DNA from: Desulfobacterales bacterium
GTDB taxonomy: Bacteria > Desulfobacterota > Desulfobacteria > Desulfobacterales > Desulfobacteraceae
DNA: 16,743 nucleotides
NCBI GenBank assembly: GCA_022361095.1
Contig: JAKSBO010000272.1
Location: 1 to 16,743 of the forward strand
Direction: 5' to 3'
Shown: positions 7,493 through 14,829 of the stretch, piece after piece
How positions within the stretch are numbered: the first letter of the stretch is position 1
Layout: the number at the start of each line of letters is the position of its first letter
Made by a program: the position numbers and the translations under genes
The notes under the pieces: generated by a model
The model's database searches: none
What the model was told of the DNA's origin: nothing
The model's input: only the letters and a program-made list of their open reading frames with translations

Positions 7493-7942
7493 ATGAAAGA
7501 AGAGACCAAAGAGCCCGCATCCAATGACATAGAGTTCTCCACATTCTATGTTGGCGGGGCCATTTGCGGCATTGACATATTAAATATCCAGGAAATCAAT
7601 AAACATTTTGAAATCACTCAGGTGCCCCAGTCATCTGAATACGTCAAAGGCATATTAAACCTTCGGGGCAGAATTGTAACGATCATTGATCTGGGCAAGA
7701 AACTGGGATTATCCCCTGTAACCCCAAGCAAAGACAACCGTAATATCATTGTTAATTCCGAAGATGAGCATATCGGCCTTTTGGTGGATGCCATTTCCGA
7801 TGTGGTCATCACCCAGAAAGAAAACATAGAATCTGCACCTTCAAATATTAGTGGCGTGAAGGGCAAATATTTCCAGGGTGTCTTAAAAACAAAAAATCAG
7901 TTAATCGGAATTCTTGATATTGACGAGGTACTCAAAGAATAA
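7493..7942 (+). CDS. cheW: Chemotaxis coupling protein CheW
   Basis: A 149-aa single-domain CheW adaptor that links chemoreceptor tips to the kinase in the cytoplasmic array. It starts at ATG 7493, 6 nt after AAGGAG. The CheW fold is recognisable from FYVGGAICGIDI at about 19-30, the VPQSSEYVKGILNLRGRI segment at about 41-58 that contains the conserved NLRG, and the GLLVDAISDVV segment near 95-105. It lies 37 nt after cheA and its stop overlaps the cheB start by one base (TAATG), so cheB translation is probably coupled. With the two CheW-like domains in CheA, this operon encodes three CheW modules. Confidence 0.95.
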   Translation: MKEETKEPASNDIEFSTFYVGGAICGIDILNIQEINKHFEITQVPQSSEYVKGILNLRGRIVTIIDLGKKLGLSPVTPSKDNRNIIVNSEDEHIGLLVDAISDVVITQKENIESAPSNISGVKGKYFQGVLKTKNQLIGILDIDEVLKE

Positions 7943-9039
7943 TGAACACCATCAAAGCGCTTGTTGTTGATGACACAATTGTTTATCGAAAAATTGTTGG
8001 GGACTCACTCAAGCAGATGCCCGGAATTGAGGTGGTGGGAACAGCCAACAACGGAAAAATTGCCCTTTCCAAAATAAAAACCCTTAAACCGGATCTGATG
8101 ACCCTGGATATTGAAATGCCGGAAATGAACGGCATTGAACTCCTTCAAGAACTTCGACACATGGATAATCCCCCCTTGGTGATCATGGTCTCCACGCTGA
8201 CCCACAAGGGCGGAGAAATGACCCTGCGGGCAATGGAATTAGGCGCATTTGACGTTCTGCCCAAGCCGGAAGACGGCAAGATGGCAGAAAACATGCGCAA
8301 AGTCAAAGAGACCCTTGAACCCATTGTAAAGCATGTTAAACGTCATAAATTCGGCATCACTGATCCGCCGTTCAAGCCCAAGCCTGCGGCAAAGGTTACG
8401 GCAAAAGCGCCGGCATTAAAGGCAGCCGGCCGGCCGGTAAAACCCAGGCCGGCCGTCATCAGGTCCAAATCTGAAATCATAGGTATCGGCATATCGACCG
8501 GCGGTCCAAATGCACTATCAAAGATGATACCCATGCTCCCCAAGGACCTCAAGGTACCGATTCTCATTGTCCAGCATATGCCGCCGGTATTTACGGAATC
8601 CCTTGCCAATAGTCTGAATAAAAAATCAGCCCTTGAAGTCGTAGAGGGCAGGGATGGAGATACCATTAAACCGGGAACCGTATTCATTGCCCCGGGGGGG
8701 AAACAGATGAAAATTGTTGCAGGTGCGGACGGCTTGACCCGGAAAATAAAAATTACGGATGATCCACCGGAAAATTCGTGTAAACCCTCGGCGGATTATC
8801 TGTTTCGTTCCATTGCCCAGCACTATGTTGGCCGAGCCACAGGCGTTATCATGACCGGCATGGGTTCTGACGGGTCAAAGGGACTGTATCAGATGAAAAA
8901 CAACGGTAGTTTCATTATTGCCCAGGATCAAAAGACCTGCACCGTTTACGGCATGCCCAAAGAACCCACTGAATCCGGGATAGTCGATGTCATCGCACCA
9001 CTGGAAAAAATCGCAGATGAAATCGTAAAGACCGTTTAA
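7942..9039 (+). CDS. cheB: Chemoreceptor glutamate methylesterase/glutaminase CheB
   Basis: Removes methyl groups from receptor glutamates (and deamidates glutamines) as the adaptation branch, stimulated when its receiver is phosphorylated by CheA. The 365-aa protein has a receiver at about 1-120 (D10, D11, phosphoacceptor D56 in LDIEMPEMNG, K108 in LPKPE). A Lys/Ala/Pro-rich linker follows at about 143-173. The methylesterase domain is about 177-363, with the triad Ser185 (GISTGGP), His212 (QHMPP) and Asp310 (GMGSDG). All catalytic residues are present. The start codon overlaps the cheW stop by one base. The linker DNA contains a GC-rich 9-bp inverted repeat (8427-8455). Confidence 0.96.
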   Translation: MNTIKALVVDDTIVYRKIVGDSLKQMPGIEVVGTANNGKIALSKIKTLKPDLMTLDIEMPEMNGIELLQELRHMDNPPLVIMVSTLTHKGGEMTLRAMELGAFDVLPKPEDGKMAENMRKVKETLEPIVKHVKRHKFGITDPPFKPKPAAKVTAKAPALKAAGRPVKPRPAVIRSKSEIIGIGISTGGPNALSKMIPMLPKDLKVPILIVQHMPPVFTESLANSLNKKSALEVVEGRDGDTIKPGTVFIAPGGKQMKIVAGADGLTRKIKITDDPPENSCKPSADYLFRSIAQHYVGRATGVIMTGMGSDGSKGLYQMKNNGSFIIAQDQKTCTVYGMPKEPTESGIVDVIAPLEKIADEIVKTV

Positions 9040-9071
9040 CCAGAAATATAACGGATACCGACACGATACTT

Positions 9072-9914
9072 ATGAGCAAAATCAAAGTAACGCCAGAAGA
9101 ATTCAAGACATTTGCCAAATACATCCTGGATATATCAGGGATCGCTCTGGATGTGGGGAAAGAATACCTTCTGGAAACCAGACTCAATCCTCTGCTTTCC
9201 AAATACCAGTGCAGTTCATATTCGGATTTGATGAAAAAATCTAAACATGGTTTGAATAAAGAGCTGGAAGGCGAAATTATAGATGCCATTTCCACCAATG
9301 AAACCTATTTTTTCAGGGACAAATCGCCGTTTAAACTCCTCCAGCATAAAATACTGCCGGACCTTATTGATAAACGTTCCCAAAAAAGCTTCGGCAAACC
9401 CACCATAAGAATATGGAGTGCGGCCAATTCAACAGGGCAGGAGCTATACAGCCTTGCCATGACCATGATTGAAATGGGTGTCACCATTGACAAATACAAT
9501 ATCAGACTGTTTGGCACGGATATTTCTGATGCGGCCATTGCCAAGGCCAGTTACGGTGTTTACAACAAATTTGAAGTAGCGCGCGGGCTTGAATCTGTCA
9601 GGCTGAACAGATTCTTTGAACCCAAGGAGGATAAATATAAGGTTAAAGATGAGCTTCGGGCAATGGTTCAATTCAAAAAGATGAACCTGATGAAACCGTT
9701 CATCGGTATTGGAAAATACGATATTGTCCTGTGCCGAAATGTGATGATTTATTTTACCTCCGAGGACCGCCGGAAAATTTATTCAAATATTGCAAAGGTC
9801 ATGGAACCGGACGGATATCTTTTAATCGGTTCCACAGAATCCCTGGTAAATGATACAGACCTTTTTGCGTCTTTCAGATATTTAAGTTCGGTATTTTACC
9901 AGTTCAAAAATTAG
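9072..9914 (+). CDS. cheR: Chemoreceptor glutamate O-methyltransferase CheR
   Basis: Transfers methyl from S-adenosylmethionine to receptor glutamates, opposing CheB. The 280-aa length is typical for the family without a TPR extension. The N-terminal helical domain carries the ISTNETYFFRD motif (74-84), followed by the Rossmann domain with motif I around 114-130, LFGTDIS (146-152) for SAM ribose/adenine binding, and LCRNVMIYF (220-228). Motif I reads SAANSTGQELYS where most CheR have a Cys before STG and Pro before YS; this is a mild variant with the glycine and acidic ribose contacts retained. No good Shine-Dalgarno precedes ATG 9072. It lies 32 nt after cheB and 12 nt before the HEAT-receiver gene. 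Confidence 0.94.
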   Translation: MSKIKVTPEEFKTFAKYILDISGIALDVGKEYLLETRLNPLLSKYQCSSYSDLMKKSKHGLNKELEGEIIDAISTNETYFFRDKSPFKLLQHKILPDLIDKRSQKSFGKPTIRIWSAANSTGQELYSLAMTMIEMGVTIDKYNIRLFGTDISDAAIAKASYGVYNKFEVARGLESVRLNRFFEPKEDKYKVKDELRAMVQFKKMNLMKPFIGIGKYDIVLCRNVMIYFTSEDRRKIYSNIAKVMEPDGYLLIGSTESLVNDTDLFASFRYLSSVFYQFKN

Positions 9915-9926
9915 CGGGGTATAGTT

Positions 9927-11600
9927 ATGAGCGGAATCAATGAAAAAGAGTTTATCAGCGAACTGATATTTTGTATTAAGGAAAAAGATACGGTTAAAGC
10001 CAAAGCCCTGCTCCAATTTGCATCGGATGCCAACGTAGATGTCAAGGTGCAGAAAATGGCGCTGGCAGAACTTGCAAAAGGGCCTGAAGACATTGTTTTT
10101 CCCCTGCTTGAATACCTCACCAAAATAGAAATTTCAAATACAGAGGTCCAGGAAAGCCTGTATGATTTAATCCTGGACAAAGCATACGGCAACACCAATC
10201 GGGTTATTGAATATATTATCAAAAACGAAAAAGAGACCCGGATTCAGTTTATCAGGGCAGCCGGAGATCTGTTTCTTGAAGATACGATCCCGGTTTTGAC
10301 CCAGATTGTGCAGGATGAAACAGATCCCGAAATCGTTGCGCCTGCCATTAATTCACTTGCGGCGTTCCGCAAGCCCGAACATATTGAAATTTTTTCTTCG
10401 TTGACCACCCATTCAGATCCAGACATTATCCGGGCAGCCATTTTTGCCATTGGCGCCCTGCCAAACCCCCAGGCAGCAGATGCCTTGATAAGCTTTTTAT
10501 GTGAAGATGGAATCATAAACAAACTGGTTGTCCAGGCCCTGGCAGAAAAACAGGATTTTTATGATCTTGAAAAAATAATCCACCTTTTATCATCCCCTGT
10601 CACCATTATCAGAGACACGGCCATTGATGAACTGATCAATATGGGCAAAAAGGCAACACCGCTTATGACCAAGGCGTTCCAAAATGCCGAAGCCGACTAT
10701 ATGGTACATTTGGTGACCACCCTTGGTTACCTAGAGGATCAGGCGGCCATTCCCGTCATCATGGACATTATTAATACCCAGCCCAAAGATGTCAACATCC
10801 GCCAGGCCGCTTACGAAGCCATGGAACGGATTCCATCGCCCCGCACAGCCATCTGCCTGGTCCAAGGTCTCCAGGATCCTGAAGAAGCCGTGCGCATGAG
10901 CGCAGCCCGGGCCGTTGACAAGAACCTGTCAAAACCATTGGTGGCCGGACTGAAAAATATAGTTCGGGAAAAATCCCCCGAAGCGATATCAACGGTAAGC
11001 GCTCTCATAGATACGGATGCAGGCAACATTTTCAATTTTTTAATGGAGGAAGAATCTTTCAAAGAGCTTGCCGGTGAGCATATTGCCACAAAGGCTTCCC
11101 CTGCCACCCGCAAAGCCTTCTTAAAAAATATGGCCGTCACAGGCCACAATGAATTTGCCAAGGAAATTTCAGCCAAAATAACCGGACCGGCAAATAAAGA
11201 AGTGTCGTCTATGAAAATCGTTGTTGTAGATGACTCTAAAATGATGCTCAAACTCTACCAGAACAAGTTGTCGGTTTTAGGACTTGACTGTGAAACCTTC
11301 CATCGACCGGAAGAAGCGGTAAAGCGAGTACTTTCCGAAAAACCGGATCTCGTTATCACCGATCTGAATATGCCCAACATCAGTGGTTTAGAACTTACCA
11401 TGGAAATAAGGCGCAAATTCTCCCGTACGGATCTGCCTATTTTAATGATCACCACCCAAAGCGATTTTGTTGAAGAAAAAAAAGGCGATATAGATGTAAA
11501 CGCATCCCTTTTGAAAAAAAGCGGCATCAATAAAATCCTTCACAAACCCTTCAAAGACGATGATTTCAAAGAGGCAGTCTCTAATCTACTGCCCGCCTGA
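9927..11600 (+). CDS. HEAT-repeat protein with C-terminal CheY-like receiver domain
   Basis: A 557-aa cytoplasmic protein without signal peptide or membrane segment. Residues about 40-420 form repeated paired helices of the HEAT/PBS-lyase type, clearest at about 119-147, 151-178, 212-240, 242-269, 273-302 and 306-332. Such superhelices usually bind other proteins. From Met429 there is a complete receiver: acidic pair D435/D436, phosphoacceptor D479 in ITDLNMP, T509 and K540 in the HKPF motif, so it should be phosphorylated by a histidine kinase. It ends the che operon, 12 nt after cheR, and is the only receiver protein there besides CheB and the CheA hybrid. I infer that it is the output or a phosphate-gated adaptor of this pathway. 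No DNA-binding, GGDEF or other enzymatic domain is visible. An in-frame ATG at 11211 begins exactly at the receiver. Confidence 0.88.
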   Translation: MSGINEKEFISELIFCIKEKDTVKAKALLQFASDANVDVKVQKMALAELAKGPEDIVFPLLEYLTKIEISNTEVQESLYDLILDKAYGNTNRVIEYIIKNEKETRIQFIRAAGDLFLEDTIPVLTQIVQDETDPEIVAPAINSLAAFRKPEHIEIFSSLTTHSDPDIIRAAIFAIGALPNPQAADALISFLCEDGIINKLVVQALAEKQDFYDLEKIIHLLSSPVTIIRDTAIDELINMGKKATPLMTKAFQNAEADYMVHLVTTLGYLEDQAAIPVIMDIINTQPKDVNIRQAAYEAMERIPSPRTAICLVQGLQDPEEAVRMSAARAVDKNLSKPLVAGLKNIVREKSPEAISTVSALIDTDAGNIFNFLMEEESFKELAGEHIATKASPATRKAFLKNMAVTGHNEFAKEISAKITGPANKEVSSMKIVVVDDSKMMLKLYQNKLSVLGLDCETFHRPEEAVKRVLSEKPDLVITDLNMPNISGLELTMEIRRKFSRTDLPILMITTQSDFVEEKKGDIDVNASLLKKSGINKILHKPFKDDDFKEAVSNLLPA

Positions 11601-11648
11601 TTCAACAAAACGGCATAAAATAATTTGATATACCCAACCCGATGAACA

Positions 11649-11657
11649 TGGTATAAT
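11649..11657 (+). promoter_or_regulatory. Extended -10 promoter upstream of argA
   Basis: TGGTATAAT (11649-11657) is a perfect extended -10 (TGN plus TATAAT). No good -35 is seen at 16-18 nt; TTGATA at 11625-11630 is 21 nt away. An extended -10 can work with little -35. The start would be near 11664, giving about 75 nt of leader before argA. It suggests that argA is transcribed separately from the che operon that ends 139 nt before it. Confidence 0.55.
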
Positions 11658-11739
11658 TTCAGGGTTAGAGCGATAGTGTCAAAAAAATTCAGGCACGGAG
11701 ACGCCATAAGGCGCCCTATATAAAACGGAAATTATACCC

Positions 11740-12198
11740 ATGATAAGAAAAGCCCTCATTGATGATGTTGCCCCCATACATGCCCTGCTTCAATTTTATG
11801 CCGAAAAAGGGGAACTCTTAGGTCGCCCGTTAAGCAACCTCTATGACCATTTACGGGATTTCTGGGTATATGAGGATGAAGAGACCGGCATATTATTGGG
11901 TTGTGCAGCCCTCGCCTTTTGCTGGGAAGATATCGCTGAAATCCGTTCCGTTGCAGTAAAAGAAGAATATAATGGCCGGGGCATCGGATCAGCCTTGACG
12001 GAACGCTGTATCCAGGAAGCCTTCTATTTTAAATTAAAAACATTATTTGCACTGACCTACCGCCCGGATTTTTTCGCCCGTTTTGGGTTTGAAATAACTG
12101 AAAAAAACAACCTGCCCATGGTTAAAATCTGGGCCGGGTGCCTGGACTGCGTTAAGTTTCCCGATTGTGACGAAATTGCAATGATCAAAAAGTTATAG
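11740..12198 (+). CDS. argA: Stand-alone GNAT N-acetylglutamate synthase-type acetyltransferase
   Basis: A 152-aa GNAT protein resembling the short N-acetylglutamate synthases of Desulfobacterota, which catalyse the first step of arginine synthesis (acetyl-CoA + glutamate). It lacks the amino-acid-kinase domain of classical ArgA. The acetyl-CoA binding motif A is VAVKEEYNGRGIGSAL (71-86), preceded by EIRS, and a later segment RPDFFARFGFE (108-118) is typical of this subgroup. The C-terminal tail has three cysteines (C134, C137, C143) in a C-x2-C-x5-C arrangement that I recall as conserved in the subgroup. There is no clear Shine-Dalgarno at ATG 11740. No other arginine gene is adjacent, so the substrate assignment rests on family resemblance; another GNAT substrate remains possible. 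Confidence 0.75.
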   Translation: MIRKALIDDVAPIHALLQFYAEKGELLGRPLSNLYDHLRDFWVYEDEETGILLGCAALAFCWEDIAEIRSVAVKEEYNGRGIGSALTERCIQEAFYFKLKTLFALTYRPDFFARFGFEITEKNNLPMVKIWAGCLDCVKFPDCDEIAMIKKL

Positions 12199-12204
12199 TT
12201 CAAT

Positions 12205-13260
12205 TCACGTATAAATCATCTTGTAAGGAATGGGCGAATACTTTGTTACGGATGGTTTGGGCAGGATATGTTCTTCGGCGACGGTCAGCCAGTTATTATC
12301 CGGATTCAGTTCCCGCAGGCGTCCGCCTTCCGAGGGCAAGGCATGCACCGTGTAATCATACCATACATTGAAAATGCAGATATAAAATTTTCCCTGACGC
12401 GCCACCACGTAATTATTGGTAAAGGTGCTTTGGGGAAGATCCTCCTGCTGGGCCAATGCTTTGACCTGGTCAGCCTCAAGCTTCACCAGAACCGACTTTG
12501 ACACGCCTTTTTCATCAAAACGCAGCAGGCTTCGTGATTCGCTGGACGCCACATACACCGTTGTAATTGAATCAAGCTGCCTAAAATACTGGGCAGCGAC
12601 AATGGCCGCCGTCCGTCGTCCGCCCGACAATACGGGTACCCCGTAATATTCGAACAACTTTTTTTGCATATTTTCAGCGTAACAATCCCCTTTCTCGTAC
12701 AGATCTTTGGAGATATAACGCAAAAATTTGGCAAGGTTTTCGGATGCATCGGCAATGGGCCAATCCACCCTGACATGAAAATGGGTCAAGGCGTACTGGG
12801 GTTTGCGCCGTTGATTGGGCTGGATTAAAATGGCATAATCCACGGGCAACAGGTTTTTAAGAAGAGCGAAAAAACCGTCGGACTCAAAACACTTTATGTT
12901 CCGCTTATAATTTTCAAGATCAGGAAAATCTTTAACGCCGAGCAGATTGGTTTTAGTGGTTTTATTGACATCAAAATACCGGATATATTTTTTGTGAATT
13001 TTTTCAATATAATCTTCACAAAAAATGATCAGAAAAGAATTTTGTGCTTCAAATTCCACGGACGGTATGCGTGCCCTGGGTTTAAGCTCTCTCAACTCCA
13101 CAAAGGGATAAGGGGTCCGGATCTTTAAAAAGTTATTATAGGATCCCACAAGGCAGTAATCCAGAACAAACTGATCCAGTTCATCTCTTAATACCTGGTA
13201 ATAGGACCGGCGCAGCCGGTTCTCCCTGCTCAGCGCATGCCGTAATTTGCAAAATTTCAC
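12205..13260 (-). CDS. Conserved-looking protein of unknown function (351 aa)
   Basis: I do not recognise this family. The gene starts at GTG 13260, 10 nt after AAAGGA (13271-13276), and lies 27 nt downstream of the pgk stop, so it is probably co-transcribed with pgk. The protein has no signal peptide or membrane segment and is rich in Tyr, Phe and basic residues, with a strongly basic N-terminus. Visible landmarks are a His-containing segment THFHVRVDWP (159-168), a glycine-bearing GVPVLSGGRRTAAIVAAQYF stretch (207-226), and a Tyr/Pro-rich C-terminal end. Scattered cysteines (C4, C36, C81, C124, C193, C295) do not form an obvious metal motif. It ends 6 bp from the end of convergent argA. Codon use looks like that of its neighbours. 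A regular reading frame, a good ribosome site and tight spacing support a real gene. Confidence 0.8.
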   Translation of the reverse strand: MKFCKLRHALSRENRLRRSYYQVLRDELDQFVLDYCLVGSYNNFLKIRTPYPFVELRELKPRARIPSVEFEAQNSFLIIFCEDYIEKIHKKYIRYFDVNKTTKTNLLGVKDFPDLENYKRNIKCFESDGFFALLKNLLPVDYAILIQPNQRRKPQYALTHFHVRVDWPIADASENLAKFLRYISKDLYEKGDCYAENMQKKLFEYYGVPVLSGGRRTAAIVAAQYFRQLDSITTVYVASSESRSLLRFDEKGVSKSVLVKLEADQVKALAQQEDLPQSTFTNNYVVARQGKFYICIFNVWYDYTVHALPSEGGRLRELNPDNNWLTVAEEHILPKPSVTKYSPIPYKMIYT

Positions 13261-13287
13261 CTCTTGTTAATCCTTTCAGATTTACTA

Positions 13288-14460
13288 TTATAGAGCTGCC
13301 ACGCCTGGCAGCACTTTGCCTTCCATCATGTGCAGAAAAGCCCCGCCCCCTGTAGAAATATAGCTGACTTTTTCGGTAATCCCGCATTGCTTGGCGGCAA
13401 GGCCCGTATCACCGCCGCCCACAACTGAAAAAGCGGCAGACGCGGCAATGGCATCTGCGACGATCTGGGTGCCTGCAGCAAACTTCTCCATTTCAAACAC
13501 CCCCATGGGTCCGTTCCACACAATGGTGCCAGCACCAACGATGGCCTTGGCAAAGCCGTTGGCGGTTTCAGGACCAATATCCAGCGCCATCCAATCATCC
13601 GGAATTTCATCTAAAGAAACAATACGCGATGGGGCATCCTTGTCAAACTGCCCGGCGACGACCAGGTCTTCAGGCAAAAGAAATCCAATGCCCTTTTCCT
13701 TTGCCTGGGCCATGATATTTGACGCGGTCTGAATCAAATCCGGTTCGATCATGGACCCCTTGGTATCCACACCATTTGCCGCAAGGAAAGTATTGGCCAT
13801 GGCACCACCGATAATCATGCAGTCCACGAACTTGAGCATATTTTCAAGGGCAGCCAGTTTACTGGAGACTTTTGCCCCGCCGATCACGACAACCAAGGGC
13901 TTTTTTGGATGTTCCACAGAATCGTAGTATGAACGAACCTCTTTTTCAAGCAGAAAACCCGCGGCAGAAGATTTGGCATACATAGTAATGCCGGTCACCG
14001 ATGCCTGCTCCCGATGGGATACGGCAAAGGCATTGTTCACATACACATCGCAAAGTTCTGCAAGGGCTTTTGCAAATCCGGGATCATTTTTCTTTTCCTC
14101 TTCGTGGAACCTTAAATTTTCAAGCATGAGAATCTCGCCGGACCCAAGGGCTTGGACCTGTTTCTTCACCGCATCCCCGATACAATCGTCGGCAAATGCC
14201 ACAGGCATCTTTAATAGTTCAGACAATCTGACGGCTGCGGGTTTAAGGCTGAATTTTTCATCCCGGCCCCCTTTAGGACGCCCCAGATGGGAAGCCAGAA
14301 CCAGTTTTGCCTTTTTTTCAATTAAATAGGAGATCAGGTCCAAAGTCGCCCTGATCCGGTTGTCATCAGTAATATTACCATGGTCATCCATGGGCAGATT
14401 GTAGTCCACCCGGATAAAAAGGGTTTTACCGCTTACATCTAAGTCCCGAACCGATTTCAT
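13288..14460 (-). CDS. pgk: Phosphoglycerate kinase
   Basis: Transfers phosphate between 1,3-bisphosphoglycerate and ADP in glycolysis, reversibly in gluconeogenesis. The 390-aa length is normal. ATG 14460 follows a strong AGGAGG (14465-14470, 4 nt away). Family landmarks: FIRVDYNLP near 15-23, SHLGRPKGG near 57-65, LENLRFHEEE near 113-122, VVIGGAKVSSK near 191-201, WNGPMGVFE (315-323), VGGGDT near 347-352 and STGGGAF near 369-375. Two motifs deviate from the usual: NNAF (142-145) instead of NDAF, and the tail GGGAFLHMMEGK instead of a GGGASLE type. The substrate and nucleotide residues that I can place are kept, so it should be active. It is followed after 27 nt by the unknown gene at 12205-13260. 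No neighbouring gap, tpi or other glycolytic gene is present. Confidence 0.96.
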   Translation of the reverse strand: MKSVRDLDVSGKTLFIRVDYNLPMDDHGNITDDNRIRATLDLISYLIEKKAKLVLASHLGRPKGGRDEKFSLKPAAVRLSELLKMPVAFADDCIGDAVKKQVQALGSGEILMLENLRFHEEEKKNDPGFAKALAELCDVYVNNAFAVSHREQASVTGITMYAKSSAAGFLLEKEVRSYYDSVEHPKKPLVVVIGGAKVSSKLAALENMLKFVDCMIIGGAMANTFLAANGVDTKGSMIEPDLIQTASNIMAQAKEKGIGFLLPEDLVVAGQFDKDAPSRIVSLDEIPDDWMALDIGPETANGFAKAIVGAGTIVWNGPMGVFEMEKFAAGTQIVADAIAASAAFSVVGGGDTGLAAKQCGITEKVSYISTGGGAFLHMMEGKVLPGVAAL

Positions 14461-14526
14461 ATCCCCTCCTAATCAATGATGTTTGAACGCAACGTCACCC
14501 ATATGCGCTTTGAATATAGGCGACAG

Positions 14527-14545
14527 AGCCTTCAAACACAAGGCT
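14527..14545 (-). repeat. Small hairpin between orf90 and pgk
   Basis: AGCCTT and AAGGCT (6 bp) around a 7-nt loop lie in the 96-nt gap upstream of pgk. On the minus strand it follows the orf90 stop by about 12 nt, but no T run follows. It could weakly attenuate read-through from gyrA-radC-orf90 into pgk or protect the mRNA end. Confidence 0.4.
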
Positions 14546-14556
14546 GCCGTTAAGCC

Positions 14557-14829
14557 CTATTTCTTCATTTTCACCCCACGCCGATGCGCCTGTTTTTTCC
14601 TGGACCAGCGTTCAAAAAAAGTGATGGCGCCGGCTTTGGTTGAACGTTCAATGACCTCTTCTTCAACCTGAATCCCATTCTTTGTGGCCAATGCGTGTTG
14701 AAGGCACTTTGTTTTTACCGGACAATGATAAAAGCACTCTTCCGGGGTTTCCCGCAACCCCTTGGGCCCCATGGGAAATACTTTTTCAAGATCCCCAAAG
14801 CAGTCGGGAAGATCGTCTTGATTCGTCAT
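14557..14829 (-). CDS. Small four-cysteine protein of unknown function (90 aa)
   Basis: A 90-aa soluble protein with four cysteines, C10, C32, C36 and C42, spaced C-x21-C-x3-C-x5-C, enough to hold a zinc ion or an Fe-S cluster. Around them are FGDLEKVFPMGPKGLR (11-26) and PEECFYHCPVKTKCL (29-43), a pattern that I associate with small uncharacterised proteins of Desulfobacterota. The C-terminal 20 residues are strongly basic (RKKQAHRRGVKMKK), which would fit nucleic acid contact. The spacing is reminiscent of WhiB-type clusters (C-x2-C-x5-C), but the overall sequence is not WhiB as I know it. Its start overlaps the radC stop by four bases (ATGA), so translation is coupled to radC and it is probably expressed with gyrA and radC. 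Confidence 0.75.
   Translation of the reverse strand: MTNQDDLPDCFGDLEKVFPMGPKGLRETPEECFYHCPVKTKCLQHALATKNGIQVEEEVIERSTKAGAITFFERWSRKKQAHRRGVKMKK

Noticed and set aside
13973..14329. 118-codon plus-strand open frame inside pgk
   Set aside because: Antisense to conserved Pgk motifs, no ribosome binding site, no recognisable protein.
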